From Candidatus Saccharimonadota bacterium (lineage in GTDB: Bacteria > Patescibacteriota > Saccharimonadia > Saccharimonadales > Saccharimonadaceae), in contig JAGCSL010000039.1 in the NCBI GenBank assembly GCA_017964115.1, positions 1-6,083 on the forward strand: a stretch of 6,083 nt of DNA, in the 5' to 3' direction. Within the stretch, counting starts at the first letter, position 1. Every line of letters begins with the position of its first letter. Positions 5,517 to 6,083 of the stretch are shown here, piece after piece. The notes under the pieces were generated by a model. It worked only from the letters and a program-made list of their open reading frames with translations. It ran no database searches and was not told where the DNA came from. The position numbers and the translations under genes were made by a program.

Positions 5517-6035
5517 TTAGAGGCTGGCTTCGACGGCGGCCCAAGTGGCATCGTCGTTGTCGGCTGGAATCACGACCGTGACCTGATCGCCAACTTTGAG
5601 GCGGAAGTAAGTGACGGATGCGTAGAGAATCTTGAATTCTTTGCCGTTAACTTCGACAAAGTATTGATCGTCGTGGCTGGTGAGCGTGCCAATAACGGTC
5701 TTGCGCTCGACTGGGCCAATCTGCTTGTACATGAATTTGCCGCTTTCGCCAATGGTGAGTTTGAGAATATCGCCCTCGACGAGTTTAGACTTAGACGCAT
5801 AGTTAGCTGGAACTGGGTAGTTCTTGCCGTCTGGACCAATCATGATTTGACCATCAAATACGCCTTCAACAATCTTGCCCTCTGGACTATCGATGACAGT
5901 GCTGGCAGGTGCGGTAATAATATCGCCATCGCCGAGCATTGAAGTTAATAATTCCTTTGCTGCGGATAAATTAGTCTCTGCTTCCGTGAGGAGACTGCGC
6001 AGTCTTTTTATTTGTTTTTCTGAAATTTCAGACAT
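5517..6035 (-). CDS. 172-aa conserved CPR-type protein of unknown function
   Basis: From the ATG at 6033-6035 it begins with a helical, probably coiled-coil segment (about 5-34). A short acidic linker follows, then a domain with KIVEGVFDGQIMIGPDGK (54-71) and NYPVPANYASKSKLVEGD (72-89). A second motif, YKQIGPVERKTVIGTL (103-118), precedes a beta-rich C-terminal part. I recall closely similar small proteins across Saccharibacteria and other CPR genomes, usually annotated hypothetical; this is memory, not a search. No membrane segment, signal or cysteine is seen, so it is probably cytoplasmic. The motif KSKLVEGDILKLTI and the repeated short strands suggest a small beta-barrel of the OB or KOW type, but that is inference. 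A second ATG nine bases upstream (6042-6044) would add three residues; the ribosome binding site spacing favours the shorter form. It converges on the membrane-protein operon and has its own promoter near the window edge. Confidence 0.88.
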   Translation of the reverse strand: MSEISEKQIKRLRSLLTEAETNLSAAKELLTSMLGDGDIITAPASTVIDSPEGKIVEGVFDGQIMIGPDGKNYPVPANYASKSKLVEGDILKLTIGESGKFMYKQIGPVERKTVIGTLTSHDDQYFVEVNGKEFKILYASVTYFRLKVGDQVTVVIPADNDDATWAAVEASL

Positions 6036-6043
6036 ACCTCGCA

Positions 6044-6047
6044 TCCT
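6044..6047 (-). promoter_or_regulatory. Ribosome binding site favouring the shorter start of the 172-aa gene
   Basis: On the minus strand the sequence reads GGCAGGATGCGAGGTATG. AGGA (6047-6044) is 8 nt from the ATG at 6035, a normal spacing. For the upstream ATG at 6044 the same purines are immediately adjacent, too close to act. The GAGG at 6040-6037 is only 1 nt from the ATG at 6035 and also too close. Confidence 0.55.
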
Positions 6048-6071
6048 GCCTGTGTTAGTTATTAACTCTAT

Positions 6072-6077
6072 ATTATC
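6072..6077 (-). promoter_or_regulatory. Possible -10 element of the 172-aa gene
   Basis: On the minus strand this reads GATAAT, one base from TATAAT. It lacks the TGn extension seen at the other promoters here, and its -35 region falls outside the window. Transcription would start near 6065, giving a leader of about 30 nt to the ATG at 6035 that includes the AGGA site. The region is AT-rich, so this call is tentative. Confidence 0.35.
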
Positions 6078-6083
6078 TTTTTC

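Noticed and set aside
5490..5942. 150-codon plus-strand frame opposite the 172-aa gene
   Set aside because: It begins inside the bidirectional terminator and is antisense to a gene with conserved motifs and its own ribosome binding site.
1..6083. UGA recoding, CRISPR arrays, tRNA genes, insertion sequences or a defence system
   Set aside because: All frames are intact with UGA as a stop and all six complete genes end in TAA. No regular direct repeats with spacers, no tRNA cloverleaf, no inverted terminal repeats with a transposase and no nuclease or toxin motifs were seen.

Overview
The window (6083 bp, moderate G+C, standard genetic code) looks like a chromosomal segment from a Candidate Phyla Radiation bacterium, most likely Saccharibacteria (TM7). 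That placement is inference. It rests on a divergent DnaX that lacks the usual zinc-binding module, a small conserved protein I associate with CPR genomes (the 5517-6035 gene), compact gene spacing, and several membrane proteins with no recognisable family. No reading frame needs UGA read as an amino acid, which argues against the UGA=Gly CPR lineages. All six complete genes end in TAA.

Layout, left to right. Positions 1-947 (minus) hold the N-terminal 315 codons of dnaX, the clamp-loader gamma/tau subunit, cut by the window edge. Upstream of it in transcription order lie a 79-aa small protein (994-1233, minus) and an 835-aa, cysteine-free, two-pass membrane protein with a long acidic Gly/Glu/Pro/Thr-rich segment (1237-3744, minus). 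These two are separated by 3 bp, and the small gene's ribosome binding site lies inside the end of the large gene. A rho-independent terminator (3798-3831) separates them from an aquaporin gene (3843-4514, minus). Across a 79-bp divergent intergenic region, a two-gene plus-strand operon encodes a 106-aa three-helix membrane protein (4594-4914) and a 186-aa single-pass membrane protein with an extracytoplasmic domain (4916-5476). A strong bidirectional terminator (5475-5504) separates that operon from a convergent 172-aa gene (5517-6035, minus).

Apart from dnaX and the 172-aa protein, most of the window encodes envelope proteins: a water channel, a large membrane protein with an extracytoplasmic domain of about 265 residues, and a pair of small membrane proteins. 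Four of the five starts that need their own promoter carry an extended -10 element (TGn followed by TATAAT-like bases) with no good -35. At dnaX and the 4594 gene this element is only 7-8 nt from the ATG and there is no Shine-Dalgarno sequence, which predicts leaderless mRNAs. The aquaporin and the large membrane protein have the same promoter type but a short leader with a clear Shine-Dalgarno.

The most unusual items are the 835-aa protein, which I cannot assign to any family, the DnaX without zinc ligands, and the mix of leaderless and leadered genes behind one promoter type. I see no CRISPR array, insertion sequence, tRNA or rRNA.
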